Shown: positions 33,587-42,778 of the stretch, piece by piece
Position numbering within the stretch: position 1 is the first letter of the stretch
Layout of the letters: every line of letters starts with the position of its first letter
Source: Litorilituus sp.
GTDB taxonomy: Bacteria; Pseudomonadota; Gammaproteobacteria; Enterobacterales; Alteromonadaceae
Reading direction: 5' to 3'
Length of the DNA: 55,866 nucleotides
Assembly (NCBI GenBank): GCA_030754235.1
Contig: JASMAS010000049.1
Location: forward strand, 1 to 55,866
Program-made: the position numbers and the translations under genes
Notes under the pieces: generated by a model
What the model was told of the DNA's origin: nothing
The model's database searches: none
What the model saw: the letters and a program-made list of their open reading frames with translations, nothing else

Positions 33587-36577
33587 TTACAATGAGTAGG
33601 TCATGCCTAAAAAGATCTGACGACCAAAATATTGGATAGTGCCGGTTTGCGCTTTCACGCCAAAATAACTTTTGGTCGGTTCGTCAGTTAAATTATTTAC
33701 TTGAAAAACAACACCTAAGTTTTCGTTTAATTGATAGGACGCTTGATAGTCGACCACAGTTTCACCATCGTAGTTAACGGTTTGCGCTTCAACAGCTACT
33801 TGCTCTGAGACAAATTCATCGCGATAACGCACACTTAAGCGCGTCTCAAAATCTTTGTATTCCCAAAATAAAGTGGTTTGAATAACATTTTCAGATAAAC
33901 CTGGTAGAGAAATAGGTAAGTCTTGCTGACCAAGTGAAGAAATTTGCTGTATTTCACTCTCAGTGTGTGAATAACTAGCATCAATACCTAAGCCTGACCA
34001 TAATTCTGGTAGGAATGAAAATACTTGCGTGTAGCCAAGTTCAAAACCACGAATATAGCCACCTTGCTCATCATTAAATGCCGTTTCAAAGTTACCATCT
34101 CTAACTTCTAGCGGTACGCCGGTAAGTGGATCTTCATACTCGGACGGTACGGCAAAACCATTGCCAGCAAAATCAAAATTAGTAATGGTTTGCGTAATAA
34201 TGCCTGCAGACTCTATATCTTTGTAGAAAAGTGCCGCAACAAACTTACCATCTGTTTCGGTAAAGTATTTCTCATAAGATATATCGTATTGATTTGCATA
34301 AAACGGTTTTAAGAAAGGACTATTTTTAGCTTGACCACTTAACTTGGCATAACTGTTTGTACCTGAATAAATAGGTGAAATATTAAAGCTAGTGTTCGAT
34401 GCCAAACGTTCAATATTAGGGCGGCTCATTACTTTCGCTGCAGCGAAACGTATCTGTTCACTGTCGCTAATTTGAAAGTTTAAGTTCAATTGAGGTAATA
34501 CATCTGTATAGGTTGTGCTGATCACTGTTGGGAAATAACGTTGGTTAATTAAGCCTACTTCATCAGTAATAAACTGCGCACCTAAATCTGCATTAGGAAA
34601 GGTGATAACATTACCATTAGCATCGGTGATGTCTTGACCATATTGATCTTTTCTAGTGCTCAAGCCTACATCTTGTAACGACGTTGATGCCTGTGTGGTT
34701 TCAACAACGCGAACCCCAACATTACCTGTGACTGGAATACCAGCAATTTCAGCATCAATATTGACCATTAAATAAAGTGACAGTACATCTTCAAAGACTT
34801 GACCACTTTCTTTCATCGTCCAGTCAGAGTTTTTACCTGTAGCGGCGCCATTAATCACACCGCTTGCTTTATCGCCCCAAGTTTGTACGGGTTGTGGATG
34901 GCCATCAGGGAACCAAGCATTGAGTACTTTGTCTTGATCAAGTGCTAAATAACTTGGGAAATAAGAAAAATCACCATGCCAGTCAATTATGGTGGCCATG
35001 TCTTGTGTAATTCTTAACGGTCCTTCAAGTGAACTTAAACTACTATCACTGCCATATTCAAATACAGATCTATCATTGCTATATTCGCGTTCTGAATAGC
35101 GAGCGCCAAAAGCAATTGAAGCAAAATAGTCGTTATCTAAGTCGTAACTTAGATCTAATCTTACCGCACTTACTTCATCAGAGTTTTCATAAGGGTAAAT
35201 ACCGTATTTGCTAACCATCACTTTATTTAAATCAGTAAAGTCACTAGCTTGGTTAAATCCGACGTTGGGTAAGTCTAATCCGTTCAGTAAGTAATTTATT
35301 GATACATTACCATCAATTTCTGGCTCTGCTGCATTGGCATCTTCAGCGACTAGAGCCCAAATTAGACCGTTTTGAAATTTACTTTCCGCCGATGAATGTG
35401 AAACATCAAAATTAAAAGTTAAGCGGTCGGTAATTTGCCAGTCGGCATTAATGCCAAAACTTTGTACTTCATCAACATCAGAATTATCATCGTTAACTAA
35501 TTCAACACGTGTTGCACTGTTTGAAGTACGATTGATGTTAGCCCCAATCACTGAGTTATCATCAATGATTGGGTTGTTTATTGCTGCTTGTTCACCTTCA
35601 AATTTTACCCTAAAACCACGGGCGAATTCTTCTGAGGAAAACTTTGAATAGAAACCATCGGCTTTTAAGGTAAATTTATCAATAGGTTGCCATTCTAATG
35701 TTGCCATAAAGCCGTCGCGAGTTTCTTCTCCGCCTTTATGTTGCATTTCAAAACCTTCACTAATGTATTCTTTATTTAAGTGAACTCCGTCTTCTTTGTT
35801 TGGGCCATTAGTGTCATTCTCTAGGTAATCAACATCACGTAACTTACTATAATTTAAACCGATAAATTGAGCGGTAGCACTTGGTTGAAATAAACGCGCA
35901 TATCCCAATGCAACACCTAAAGTATCTTCCATATATTTGCCTTGATAGGAAACACTAAAGCGGTGTCCTTCTGAAGTGGCATTTGGAACATCTGCTGCTA
36001 AGTCGTTATACATGCCGCGAGCATTGACATTAAAGCTATGTGCTTTGTTATTACTTAATGGACTGGCTGTGGTTAACTCTACAGTACCAGCAACGCCGCC
36101 TTCAATAAGGGAAACTTTTGGCGATTTATAAACCGCTGCCTGTGAGATAAGCTCTGATGGGTACTGGTCAAATTCAACGCTACGTTTACCACTGGTTGAA
36201 ACTTGTTCACGACCATTTAATGTTGTAGATACAAAGCCACCAGACATACCACGTATGTTGATTTCAGCTGCTTGACCACCAGTTCTTACTGCTGATATAC
36301 CCGGTAAACGAGTTAAGGCATCGGCCATGGAAACATCGGGTAACGCACCTAAATCATCGGCACTGAGTTGTTCTGTTACCGTATCAGCAAACCGTTTTTG
36401 ATTGATTGATTGGATCAACGAGCGACGAAAGCCGGTTACTTCGATAACCTCAATGGGTTCTTCTATTTGTTGGTTTTTTGCCTGCTTATCTTCTTGAGCA
36501 TAAGTTACTCCTTGATAGGCAATTAAACCGCAAGACAGCATAGCTAAGGTTAGCTTATTTGGTTTAAGAGTTGACAT
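33587..36577 (-). CDS. TonB-dependent receptor 2 of the alpha-glucan locus
   Basis: Outer-membrane importer of 996 residues. ATG 36577 is chosen because GGAG lies seven bases upstream and a signal peptide follows directly (TLAMLSCGLIAYQGVTYA); an ATG 21 bases earlier has no such site. After the signal come an acidic linker, a plug domain (IEVIEVTGFRRSLIQSINQK, MADALTRLPG, INIRGMSGGFVSTTLNGREQ) and the barrel ending FLGMTYSL. It is a paralogue of TBDR1 with the same motif order. The pullulanase gene follows on the same strand, a receptor-enzyme pairing typical of glycan loci. Two LacI-type operators lie upstream, shared with the divergent second pullulanase gene. Confidence 0.93.
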   Translation of the reverse strand: MSTLKPNKLTLAMLSCGLIAYQGVTYAQEDKQAKNQQIEEPIEVIEVTGFRRSLIQSINQKRFADTVTEQLSADDLGALPDVSMADALTRLPGISAVRTGGQAAEINIRGMSGGFVSTTLNGREQVSTSGKRSVEFDQYPSELISQAAVYKSPKVSLIEGGVAGTVELTTASPLSNNKAHSFNVNARGMYNDLAADVPNATSEGHRFSVSYQGKYMEDTLGVALGYARLFQPSATAQFIGLNYSKLRDVDYLENDTNGPNKEDGVHLNKEYISEGFEMQHKGGEETRDGFMATLEWQPIDKFTLKADGFYSKFSSEEFARGFRVKFEGEQAAINNPIIDDNSVIGANINRTSNSATRVELVNDDNSDVDEVQSFGINADWQITDRLTFNFDVSHSSAESKFQNGLIWALVAEDANAAEPEIDGNVSINYLLNGLDLPNVGFNQASDFTDLNKVMVSKYGIYPYENSDEVSAVRLDLSYDLDNDYFASIAFGARYSEREYSNDRSVFEYGSDSSLSSLEGPLRITQDMATIIDWHGDFSYFPSYLALDQDKVLNAWFPDGHPQPVQTWGDKASGVINGAATGKNSDWTMKESGQVFEDVLSLYLMVNIDAEIAGIPVTGNVGVRVVETTQASTSLQDVGLSTRKDQYGQDITDANGNVITFPNADLGAQFITDEVGLINQRYFPTVISTTYTDVLPQLNLNFQISDSEQIRFAAAKVMSRPNIERLASNTSFNISPIYSGTNSYAKLSGQAKNSPFLKPFYANQYDISYEKYFTETDGKFVAALFYKDIESAGIITQTITNFDFAGNGFAVPSEYEDPLTGVPLEVRDGNFETAFNDEQGGYIRGFELGYTQVFSFLPELWSGLGIDASYSHTESEIQQISSLGQQDLPISLPGLSENVIQTTLFWEYKDFETRLSVRYRDEFVSEQVAVEAQTVNYDGETVVDYQASYQLNENLGVVFQVNNLTDEPTKSYFGVKAQTGTIQYFGRQIFLGMTYSL

Positions 36578-36702
36578 GTTAATTCTCCAAGTTCCCATCC
36601 ATAGGTTAATTAAGGTAATTCCAATACCGTTTTATTGTTGTGTATGTTTTCTGTAAAAATGCTGTTCTAATATAGACAGAGATAATTTTTTTATATATGT
36701 GT

Positions 36703-36879
36703 TGCATACGTATTCACTAAAACCACGTGTATGCTAGTAGATGAGTTTTTCACTTAATCTAGGAAAATGAAGTCTAATGAATATTCTATTTTAAAAGGGC
36801 TGTAGTCATTTAAAATTTTAAGCACTCACTGATATACGCTTTATCGAAGCGAAACCTTCGCACTTTGAATACGTATGCA
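36703..36879. promoter_or_regulatory. Two LacI-type operators in the TBDR2/pullulanase-2 divergent promoter
   Basis: TGCATACGTATTCA (36703-36716) and TGAATACGTATGCA (36866-36879), one close to each divergent gene (about 126 bases before TBDR2 and 71 bases before pullulanase 2). The rest of this 372-base gap is AT-rich with no gene seen. Confidence 0.8.
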
Positions 36880-36949
36880 ATAGGGGCAAAACTATTTTTT
36901 TTCATTGCGAGTACAAGTAAGTTAATAGCAACTAAAATTTACTCAACTT

Positions 36950-39766
36950 ATGACGATGAAAAAGCCTTCAATATTATTTTTTACTTATGCAATAACGGCT
37001 GTTGCAATTTTTATTACTGCTTGTGCTGATAAGCATTTAAAGCTAAATACCTCGAAAAAGACACTAACCACCAGTGATTTTGCTAATCAAGCCACTGATA
37101 GCTCAGCTCATTGGGTAATGCCTGAATTGTTATTATTGCCTAAATCTACAGACAAGTTTTTTTATCAGTTAGTGAATACATCCCAAACTGCCTACGATGC
37201 TATTACTTTGATCGAAGTTACCTTTCCTGAACATCTTGCGAAGAAACTTCCTCATTTAGTAGATTTCCAAGCTTATAAAGTTGATTTAACCGCTGAGCAA
37301 GCTAAAACTTGGCTAAAGCAGCAGTTATTAGTTGTTGCATTAGATAAAAGCCAACAAGCACAGAAAGTTTCATTTGTGCAAACAGGTACGGTAATTGACG
37401 CCCTGTATACTCAAAGTGAAAATGATGCGGATGACGTTACTGATTTAGGGGCAACCGTCAGTAATATGGGAGTTCAGTTTAAACTGTGGTCGCCAACGGC
37501 TCAGCAAGTGGAGTTATTACTTTTTAATGAAGACTTAACACCCGCTACAATACCAAAATTAACGATGGTGGAAGATGTGCAAACGGGTGTTTGGTCAGCT
37601 AATGGCGATGCATTGCTTAATGGTGCTTATTATCAATATCAAATAACCGCTTATCATCCTGAGTCTAAAAAAATAGAAACAATGATTACTACCGACCCAT
37701 ACTCCCTAAGCTTATCGGTTAATAGTCAATATTCGCAGGTGGTTGACTTAAATGATAGTTCAACCCAGCCAAAAAACTGGCAAAACCACGCTGTGCCTAT
37801 GGTGAAAAATGTTGAAGATAATATTTTCTATGAAACTCATATTCGTGATTTTAGTGCCGATGATACTGCGCTTTCTAATGACACCATTCGTGGTAAATAT
37901 AAGGCTTTTAGCGAGCAAGATTCACACGGTATTAAGCACTTAAAAGCATTGCAAAAGGTTGGATTAAATAATATTCACCTATTACCTGCCTATGACTTTG
38001 CCAGTATTAATGAAGAGGCGAGTCAATCTGTTGATATCAAAGATACTATCACGCAAGCACAGGCTAAAGTGTGTAAACAAGTGCCAACCTTACGTTTATG
38101 TACAGAAGACTTCAACCAAGCACAAAGCTTGAAATCTTTATTAGTGAGTTTTGATGTTAACCGTAAACACGTTCAACAAATAGTCAGTGAGTTACGTGAA
38201 TTTGATAACTATAACTGGGGTTATGATCCTTATCATTACACAGTACCTGAGGGCAGTTATGCCAATAATCCGCAAGGTAAATCTCGTTTAGTTGAATTTA
38301 GAGAAATGGTACAAAGCCTTCATGGATTAGGCTTTCGCGTTATTATGGATGTCGTTTATAACCATACTTTTCAATTTGGTTTAAAAAACAAATCAGTATT
38401 AGATAAAATAGTACCCGGTTATTACCACCGCTTAAATAGCATCACAGGTGAAGTAGAGCAGTCAACCTGTCATACCTGTGGTAATACTGCGACAGAGCGC
38501 ATGATGATGGCAAAACTGATGACAGACTCTCTGGTTGTTTGGGCGCGCGATTATAAAATTGATGGTTTTCGCTTTGACTTAATGGGCCATCAAACTAAAG
38601 CGGCAATGTTAAAAGCACGCGAAGCTGTGCGTGAAGTGGATGCCGATACATACTTTTATGGTGAAGGTTGGAACTTTGGTGAGGTGGCTAACAATAGCCG
38701 TTTTGAACAAGCAAGCCAATTAAATTTAGGTGGCAGCGAAATAGGCACTTTCACTGACCGGTTACGTGATGCAGTGCGTGGAGGTGGTAATAACACGCGA
38801 GATTTGCAAGGTATTGGTAATGGCTTATTAACACAATCTAATGAAAAACAAATACCTGCGCTAGCCCGTCAAGAATATCAGTTACGTATGGATCAATTGC
38901 GTATCGGCTTAGCAGGCAATTTATCAACCTTCCCACTCTATCAAATAGAAGGTAAACAAGTATTGGGTAAAGATATTCCCTATGGTGAGCAACCGACAGG
39001 TTACGCGTTAGATCCTGCTGATACCATCAACTATGTTTCAAAGCATGATAACCAAACCTTATGGGATAACAGTCAATATCGATTACCATTTCATGTTTCA
39101 ACACAGGAGAGAGTAAGAATGCACTTGCAAAGTTTATCGTTCGCTTTATTTGCGCAAGGTATCCCCTTTTTACATATGGGTAGCGAGTTTATGCGCTCTA
39201 AGTCTTTTTTAAGAGACAGTTATGATTATGGTGACTGGTTTAATCGTGTTGATTTTTCAAAGCAAAATAATTACTACCATATTGGTTTGCCACCAGCGGA
39301 CAAAGATGAAAGTAATTGGCCTTTAATCAAGGAAGTTATCAAAGGTCATCAAAGTCGAGACCGAGTGCAAGCAAAACATATTCACTTTAGTAGCAAAATA
39401 TTTGAAGAAATGCTGTCAATACGTATGAGTTCATCACTGTTTCGTTTAACTTCAGCCAAAAATATAATTGATAAAGTCAGCTTTCTTAACACGAATAATG
39501 ATCCGCTTGGCTTATTGGTTATGAAAATTGATGATACCAAAGGCGTTTCTGTTGATGATAATATTGACAGCATAATCGCTGTTTTTAATACCAGTACTAA
39601 AGCGCAGCATTTTGCTTATGATGATGCTGGTAAATATCGACTTCATGATGTTCAGCAAGCAAGTATTGATGAGGTGGTTCAGCTTTCTAATACCGATAAT
39701 AAAGGTTTTACTGTTGGGGCTTTATCAAGTGTTGTGTTTGTTAAAAGGTTAGACAATAAACTTTAG
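36950..39766 (+). CDS. Second lipoprotein pullulanase-type GH13 enzyme
   Basis: A 938-residue paralogue of the pullulanase at 29184, transcribed away from TBDR2. Its N-terminus is a lipoprotein signal with ITAC (Cys25). Here Asp is at +3 rather than +2, so outer-membrane sorting is likely. An N2-like domain (about 55-150) and CBM48-like domain (about 165-280, with VQFKLWSPTAQQVELLLF) precede the GH13 barrel: YNHTFQFG, GFRFDLMG (Asp543), FYGEGWNFG (Glu572), SKHDNQT (Asp700), then FLHMGSEFMRSK. It lacks both the CBM41-like region and the triplicated C-terminal modules of the larger enzyme, so it probably acts on shorter, soluble branched oligosaccharides. An operator lies 71 bases upstream. Confidence 0.92.
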   Translation: MTMKKPSILFFTYAITAVAIFITACADKHLKLNTSKKTLTTSDFANQATDSSAHWVMPELLLLPKSTDKFFYQLVNTSQTAYDAITLIEVTFPEHLAKKLPHLVDFQAYKVDLTAEQAKTWLKQQLLVVALDKSQQAQKVSFVQTGTVIDALYTQSENDADDVTDLGATVSNMGVQFKLWSPTAQQVELLLFNEDLTPATIPKLTMVEDVQTGVWSANGDALLNGAYYQYQITAYHPESKKIETMITTDPYSLSLSVNSQYSQVVDLNDSSTQPKNWQNHAVPMVKNVEDNIFYETHIRDFSADDTALSNDTIRGKYKAFSEQDSHGIKHLKALQKVGLNNIHLLPAYDFASINEEASQSVDIKDTITQAQAKVCKQVPTLRLCTEDFNQAQSLKSLLVSFDVNRKHVQQIVSELREFDNYNWGYDPYHYTVPEGSYANNPQGKSRLVEFREMVQSLHGLGFRVIMDVVYNHTFQFGLKNKSVLDKIVPGYYHRLNSITGEVEQSTCHTCGNTATERMMMAKLMTDSLVVWARDYKIDGFRFDLMGHQTKAAMLKAREAVREVDADTYFYGEGWNFGEVANNSRFEQASQLNLGGSEIGTFTDRLRDAVRGGGNNTRDLQGIGNGLLTQSNEKQIPALARQEYQLRMDQLRIGLAGNLSTFPLYQIEGKQVLGKDIPYGEQPTGYALDPADTINYVSKHDNQTLWDNSQYRLPFHVSTQERVRMHLQSLSFALFAQGIPFLHMGSEFMRSKSFLRDSYDYGDWFNRVDFSKQNNYYHIGLPPADKDESNWPLIKEVIKGHQSRDRVQAKHIHFSSKIFEEMLSIRMSSSLFRLTSAKNIIDKVSFLNTNNDPLGLLVMKIDDTKGVSVDDNIDSIIAVFNTSTKAQHFAYDDAGKYRLHDVQQASIDEVVQLSNTDNKGFTVGALSSVVFVKRLDNKL

Positions 39767-39991
39767 CTCACCCTGAATTTGTTTACGGGTAACTCTTCGT
39801 CAGGTTCAAAAAACACGGCAGATGACTACCTCTTTTTAGTCTGAGTGACTTTGTTGTTTCTTAGCGTTGGTGCTCGCCCTCAGTGGTTTTGTTCATATCC
39901 CTTGTCGAAGGGTTGAAATATTAATAAACACCACCATATAAATTTTCCTACAGAGCCAAATGTTTTTCGTTACTTATTCAAAGGTAAGTTC
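39767..39991. repeat. Intergenic region with degenerate CCTGA...GAAGGG repeat-like fragments
   Basis: Between the second pullulanase and yadG. It contains TCACCCTGAATTTG near 39773 and CCCTTGTCGAAGGGTTGAA near 39899, both resembling parts of the common dispersed intergenic repeat TCACCCTGAGCTTGTCGAAGGG. A related fragment, ACCCTGAGCTCACCGAAGG, is at 45543-45561. It may mark the junction between the sugar locus and the core gene block. Confidence 0.3.
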
Positions 39992-40933
39992 ATGACCTAC
40001 GCACTAGAGATTTCCAATTTAGCAAAAACCTATAAAGGCGGTTTTCAGGCGCTAAAGGGCATAAACTTAACCGTAGAACAAGGTGATTTTTTTGCCTTGC
40101 TTGGCCCTAATGGCGCTGGTAAATCAACTACCATAGGTGTGATAACTTCGTTGGTTAATAAAACAAAGGGACAGGTGAAAATTTACGGTAATAATATTGA
40201 TACTGACCTAGAAAAAGCCAAATCCTTTATTGGGTTAGTCCCACAAGAATTTAACTTCAACCAGTTTGAACCGTTAATGAATATTTTAGTGAATCAAGCA
40301 GGTTATTACGGTGTAAGTCGGAAAATTGCCATTACACGTGCGGAAAAATATTTAAAAAAATTAGCCTTGTGGGATAAGCGTAATGATGCTGCACGTAATT
40401 TATCTGGCGGCATGAAGCGTCGTTTAATGATCGCAAGAGCTTTAATGCACGAACCGAAAATGTTAATTTTAGATGAACCAACGGCAGGTGTTGATATTGA
40501 AATACGCCGTGGTATGTGGGATTTTCTACGTGAGTTGAATAAGCAAGGGATCACCATTATTCTCACCACTCACTACTTAGAAGAAGCCGAAATGTTGTGT
40601 CGAAATATCGCTATTATTAATGGAGGTGAAATTGTCGAAGACACTAGCATGAAGGCGTTACTTGCCCAATTAGACATTGAAACCTTTGTTTTAGATTTAG
40701 TGCCTCACCAAAAAACAATCACCTTAGATAATATTGATTATCGAGTGATAGATGATCATACACTTGAAGTTGACTTAAGCAAGTTGCAAAGTCTCAATCA
40801 AGTGTTTGAGCAATTATCAAACCAAGGAGTTGATGTGCTTAGTATGCGAAATAAAAGCAATCGTTTAGAAGCATTGTTTGTTAATCTTATTTCTACTAAA
40901 AATATAACAAATTCAACAGCAGTAGTGGCCTAA
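39992..40933 (+). CDS. yadG: ABC transporter ATP-binding protein (YadG-like)
   Basis: ATPase subunit of an ABC-2 type exporter, 313 residues. Walker A GPNGAGKST is at residues 38-46, followed by the Q-loop near VPQEFNFN, the signature LSGGMKRR, Walker B LMILDEPTAG and the H-loop TTHYLEEAE. The gene is 4 bases from the permease gene, so the two are translated together. In E. coli yadGH sits next to the pan genes, as here, which supports the orthology. Substrate unknown. The start ATG 39992 is preceded by AAGG at about 6 bases. Confidence 0.93.
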   Translation: MTYALEISNLAKTYKGGFQALKGINLTVEQGDFFALLGPNGAGKSTTIGVITSLVNKTKGQVKIYGNNIDTDLEKAKSFIGLVPQEFNFNQFEPLMNILVNQAGYYGVSRKIAITRAEKYLKKLALWDKRNDAARNLSGGMKRRLMIARALMHEPKMLILDEPTAGVDIEIRRGMWDFLRELNKQGITIILTTHYLEEAEMLCRNIAIINGGEIVEDTSMKALLAQLDIETFVLDLVPHQKTITLDNIDYRVIDDHTLEVDLSKLQSLNQVFEQLSNQGVDVLSMRNKSNRLEALFVNLISTKNITNSTAVVA

Positions 40934-40937
40934 TTTT

Positions 40938-41702
40938 ATGAACAATTCTATCGCCCTAAAAAGTATTTTGACCAAAGAAATTCAACGCTTTGTACGTATT
41001 TGGGTACAAACGTTGGTGCCTCCAGCTATTACTATCAGTTTGTATTTTATTATCTTTGGATCGCTTATCGGTTCTCGAATAGGGCAAATGGGTGGCTTTG
41101 ATTATATGTCATTCATCGTGCCCGGCTTAATCATGATGAGTGTTATCACTAACTCATACTCTAATGTAGCTTCATCCTTTTTTAGCGCTAAATGGCAACG
41201 TAATGTTGAAGAGATGCTAGTAGCACCCGTGCCTAACTGGGTTATTGTTACAGGTTATGTTGGTGGTGGCATGGCAAGAGGCATGTTGGTTGGATTCATT
41301 GTAACCTTAGTGTCATTATTGTTTGTTGATATTCAAATTCATAATATTTGGGTAATCATTGCCACCGTCTCACTAACCTCTGCTACGTTTGCTTTAGGCG
41401 GCTTAATCAATGCCATTTTTGCTGGTAGCTTTGATGATATTTCAATTATTCCTACTTTCGTCTTGACGCCACTTACCTATTTGGGTGGTGTATTTTACTC
41501 TATTAGTTTATTACCTGATTTTTGGCAAGGTGTTTCACAAATTAACCCTATAGTCTATATGGTTAATGCTTTTCGGTATGGTTTTCTAGGTATTTCTGAT
41601 GTCAGTATTACGACAGCTTTTGCGGTGATAGGTATTTTTATTGTTAGCCTGTTTGCCATCGCCATGACTTTGATCAGTAAAGGCATTGGCCTTAGAACTT
41701 AA
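40938..41702 (+). CDS. yadH: ABC-2 type transporter permease (YadH-like)
   Basis: Inner-membrane permease partner of YadG, 254 residues, with six hydrophobic segments typical of the ABC-2 family (about residues 28-48, 60-80, 105-130, 140-160, 170-190 and 226-248). The LTPLTYLGGVFYSISLLP stretch is the ABC-2 signature. It is translationally close to yadG (4-base gap) and 17 bases before the trmB-like gene, suggesting a three-gene unit. Confidence 0.93.
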   Translation: MNNSIALKSILTKEIQRFVRIWVQTLVPPAITISLYFIIFGSLIGSRIGQMGGFDYMSFIVPGLIMMSVITNSYSNVASSFFSAKWQRNVEEMLVAPVPNWVIVTGYVGGGMARGMLVGFIVTLVSLLFVDIQIHNIWVIIATVSLTSATFALGGLINAIFAGSFDDISIIPTFVLTPLTYLGGVFYSISLLPDFWQGVSQINPIVYMVNAFRYGFLGISDVSITTAFAVIGIFIVSLFAIAMTLISKGIGLRT

Positions 41703-41719
41703 TAAGAGCAAAGAGAAAT

Positions 41720-42430
41720 ATGAACAAAAATATCCCAACAGGTGATTCAAAAAAAATTATCACTAACCAAAAAGGTATTCATGAAAAACTTGATGAAGTG
41801 GTAGAAAAACACTTAACACACCCTTTTCAAAAGCCTTATCAGACACATACAGAGCAAGCTTTTAAAGAAATGGATGAACATGTAGGTAACTTTTTGTTAT
41901 CTACCCCTAATGGAAAAATTATTTTAGATGCTTGTTGTGGGGTAGGGCAAAGTACACGTTTGTTAGCTGAGCAACATCCACTGGCTTTAGTCATTGGTGT
42001 TGATAAATCAGCCCACCGTATAAATCGTAATGTTGAGGGTTTTTCACTTAATGAGGGTTATCAAGCAAAAAACTACCACTTAGTTCGTGCCGATTTAAAT
42101 GATTTCTATCGTTTGGTAAAAGCGGCTAATTGGCCCGTTTCTCAGCACTATATTTTATACCCAAACCCATGGCCAAAATCAAAACACTTACAAAGAAGAT
42201 GGCATGGCAGTGCTGTATTTCCACAAATGACAGCCATAGGCGATGAACTTATTTTACGCAGCAATTGGTATTTATATTTAGCGGAATTTCAACAGGCAGC
42301 TAAGCAAATTCATTTACACGGTGACATCAGCAAAGTTGCTATTGCTGAGCAATCATTAACGCCTTTTGAAGCAAAATATCAGGCAAGTGGTCAAGAATGC
42401 TGGCAATTAAGGTTAAGGCGAAAGTCATAA
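41720..42430 (+). CDS. TrmB-like SAM-dependent methyltransferase
   Basis: A 236-residue Rossmann-type methyltransferase related to tRNA (guanine-N7-)-methyltransferase TrmB. The SAM loop is LDACCGVGQST (about residues 70-80), then VIGVDKSAHRI, and the TrmB-like active-site block ILYPNPWPKSKHLQRRWHG (about 142-160). The N-terminal part (VEKHLTHPFQKPYQTHTEQ) differs from canonical TrmB, so this is probably a paralogue acting on tRNA or another target, not the housekeeping enzyme. The ATG has only a weak purine stretch upstream. Placed after yadGH, likely co-transcribed. Confidence 0.82.
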   Translation: MNKNIPTGDSKKIITNQKGIHEKLDEVVEKHLTHPFQKPYQTHTEQAFKEMDEHVGNFLLSTPNGKIILDACCGVGQSTRLLAEQHPLALVIGVDKSAHRINRNVEGFSLNEGYQAKNYHLVRADLNDFYRLVKAANWPVSQHYILYPNPWPKSKHLQRRWHGSAVFPQMTAIGDELILRSNWYLYLAEFQQAAKQIHLHGDISKVAIAEQSLTPFEAKYQASGQECWQLRLRRKS

Positions 42431-42575
42431 GAATAACCATTAATTAGTTTTTTTCACTAAATGAATAGCGAACAGCTTATTAGGATTTACTCTAACCCTA
42501 TAAAAATCAACTATTTACTTAGTTGGCATTTATTGTGATTGTTTCTTTGTTAATCATTTTTTGAAGGAAACACCG

Positions 42576-42671
42576 ATGAAAGCCTTGAAAAGTAACATCT
42601 CTGTGATCATTATCGCGCTAATAATGGGCACTCAAGCAGGATTGATTTACGCCAGTTCATTGATTAATTAG
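42576..42671 (+). CDS. Small membrane/exported peptide upstream of panP
   Basis: A 31-codon ORF from ATG 42576 to TAG 42671 with AAGGA seven bases upstream. The peptide starts with a basic MKALKSN, followed by a hydrophobic helix (ISVIIIALIMGTQAGLIYA) and ends in SSLIN, so it looks like a single-pass membrane peptide or a bare signal peptide ending at YA. A terminator-like hairpin follows at 42714-42733, giving it the outline of an independent mini-gene in the 348-base gap between the trmB-like gene and panP. Confidence 0.55.
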   Translation: MKALKSNISVIIIALIMGTQAGLIYASSLIN

Positions 42672-42713
42672 CATCACTATACTCAGTATTAGTGCTCTTT
42701 ATTCTGAAAATAG

Positions 42714-42733
42714 AAGACATTTGTCTTTTTTTT
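42714..42733 (+). terminator. Terminator-like hairpin before panP
   Basis: Short stem AAGAC/GTCTT (42714-42727) with a 4-base loop and a long T run after it. It would end the transcript of the 31-codon ORF and upstream genes before panP. Confidence 0.6.
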
Positions 42734-42778
42734 TATTAAAGTTCTGCCTTAGAAGAAAGTTAAGGTAAAAAAATAAGT

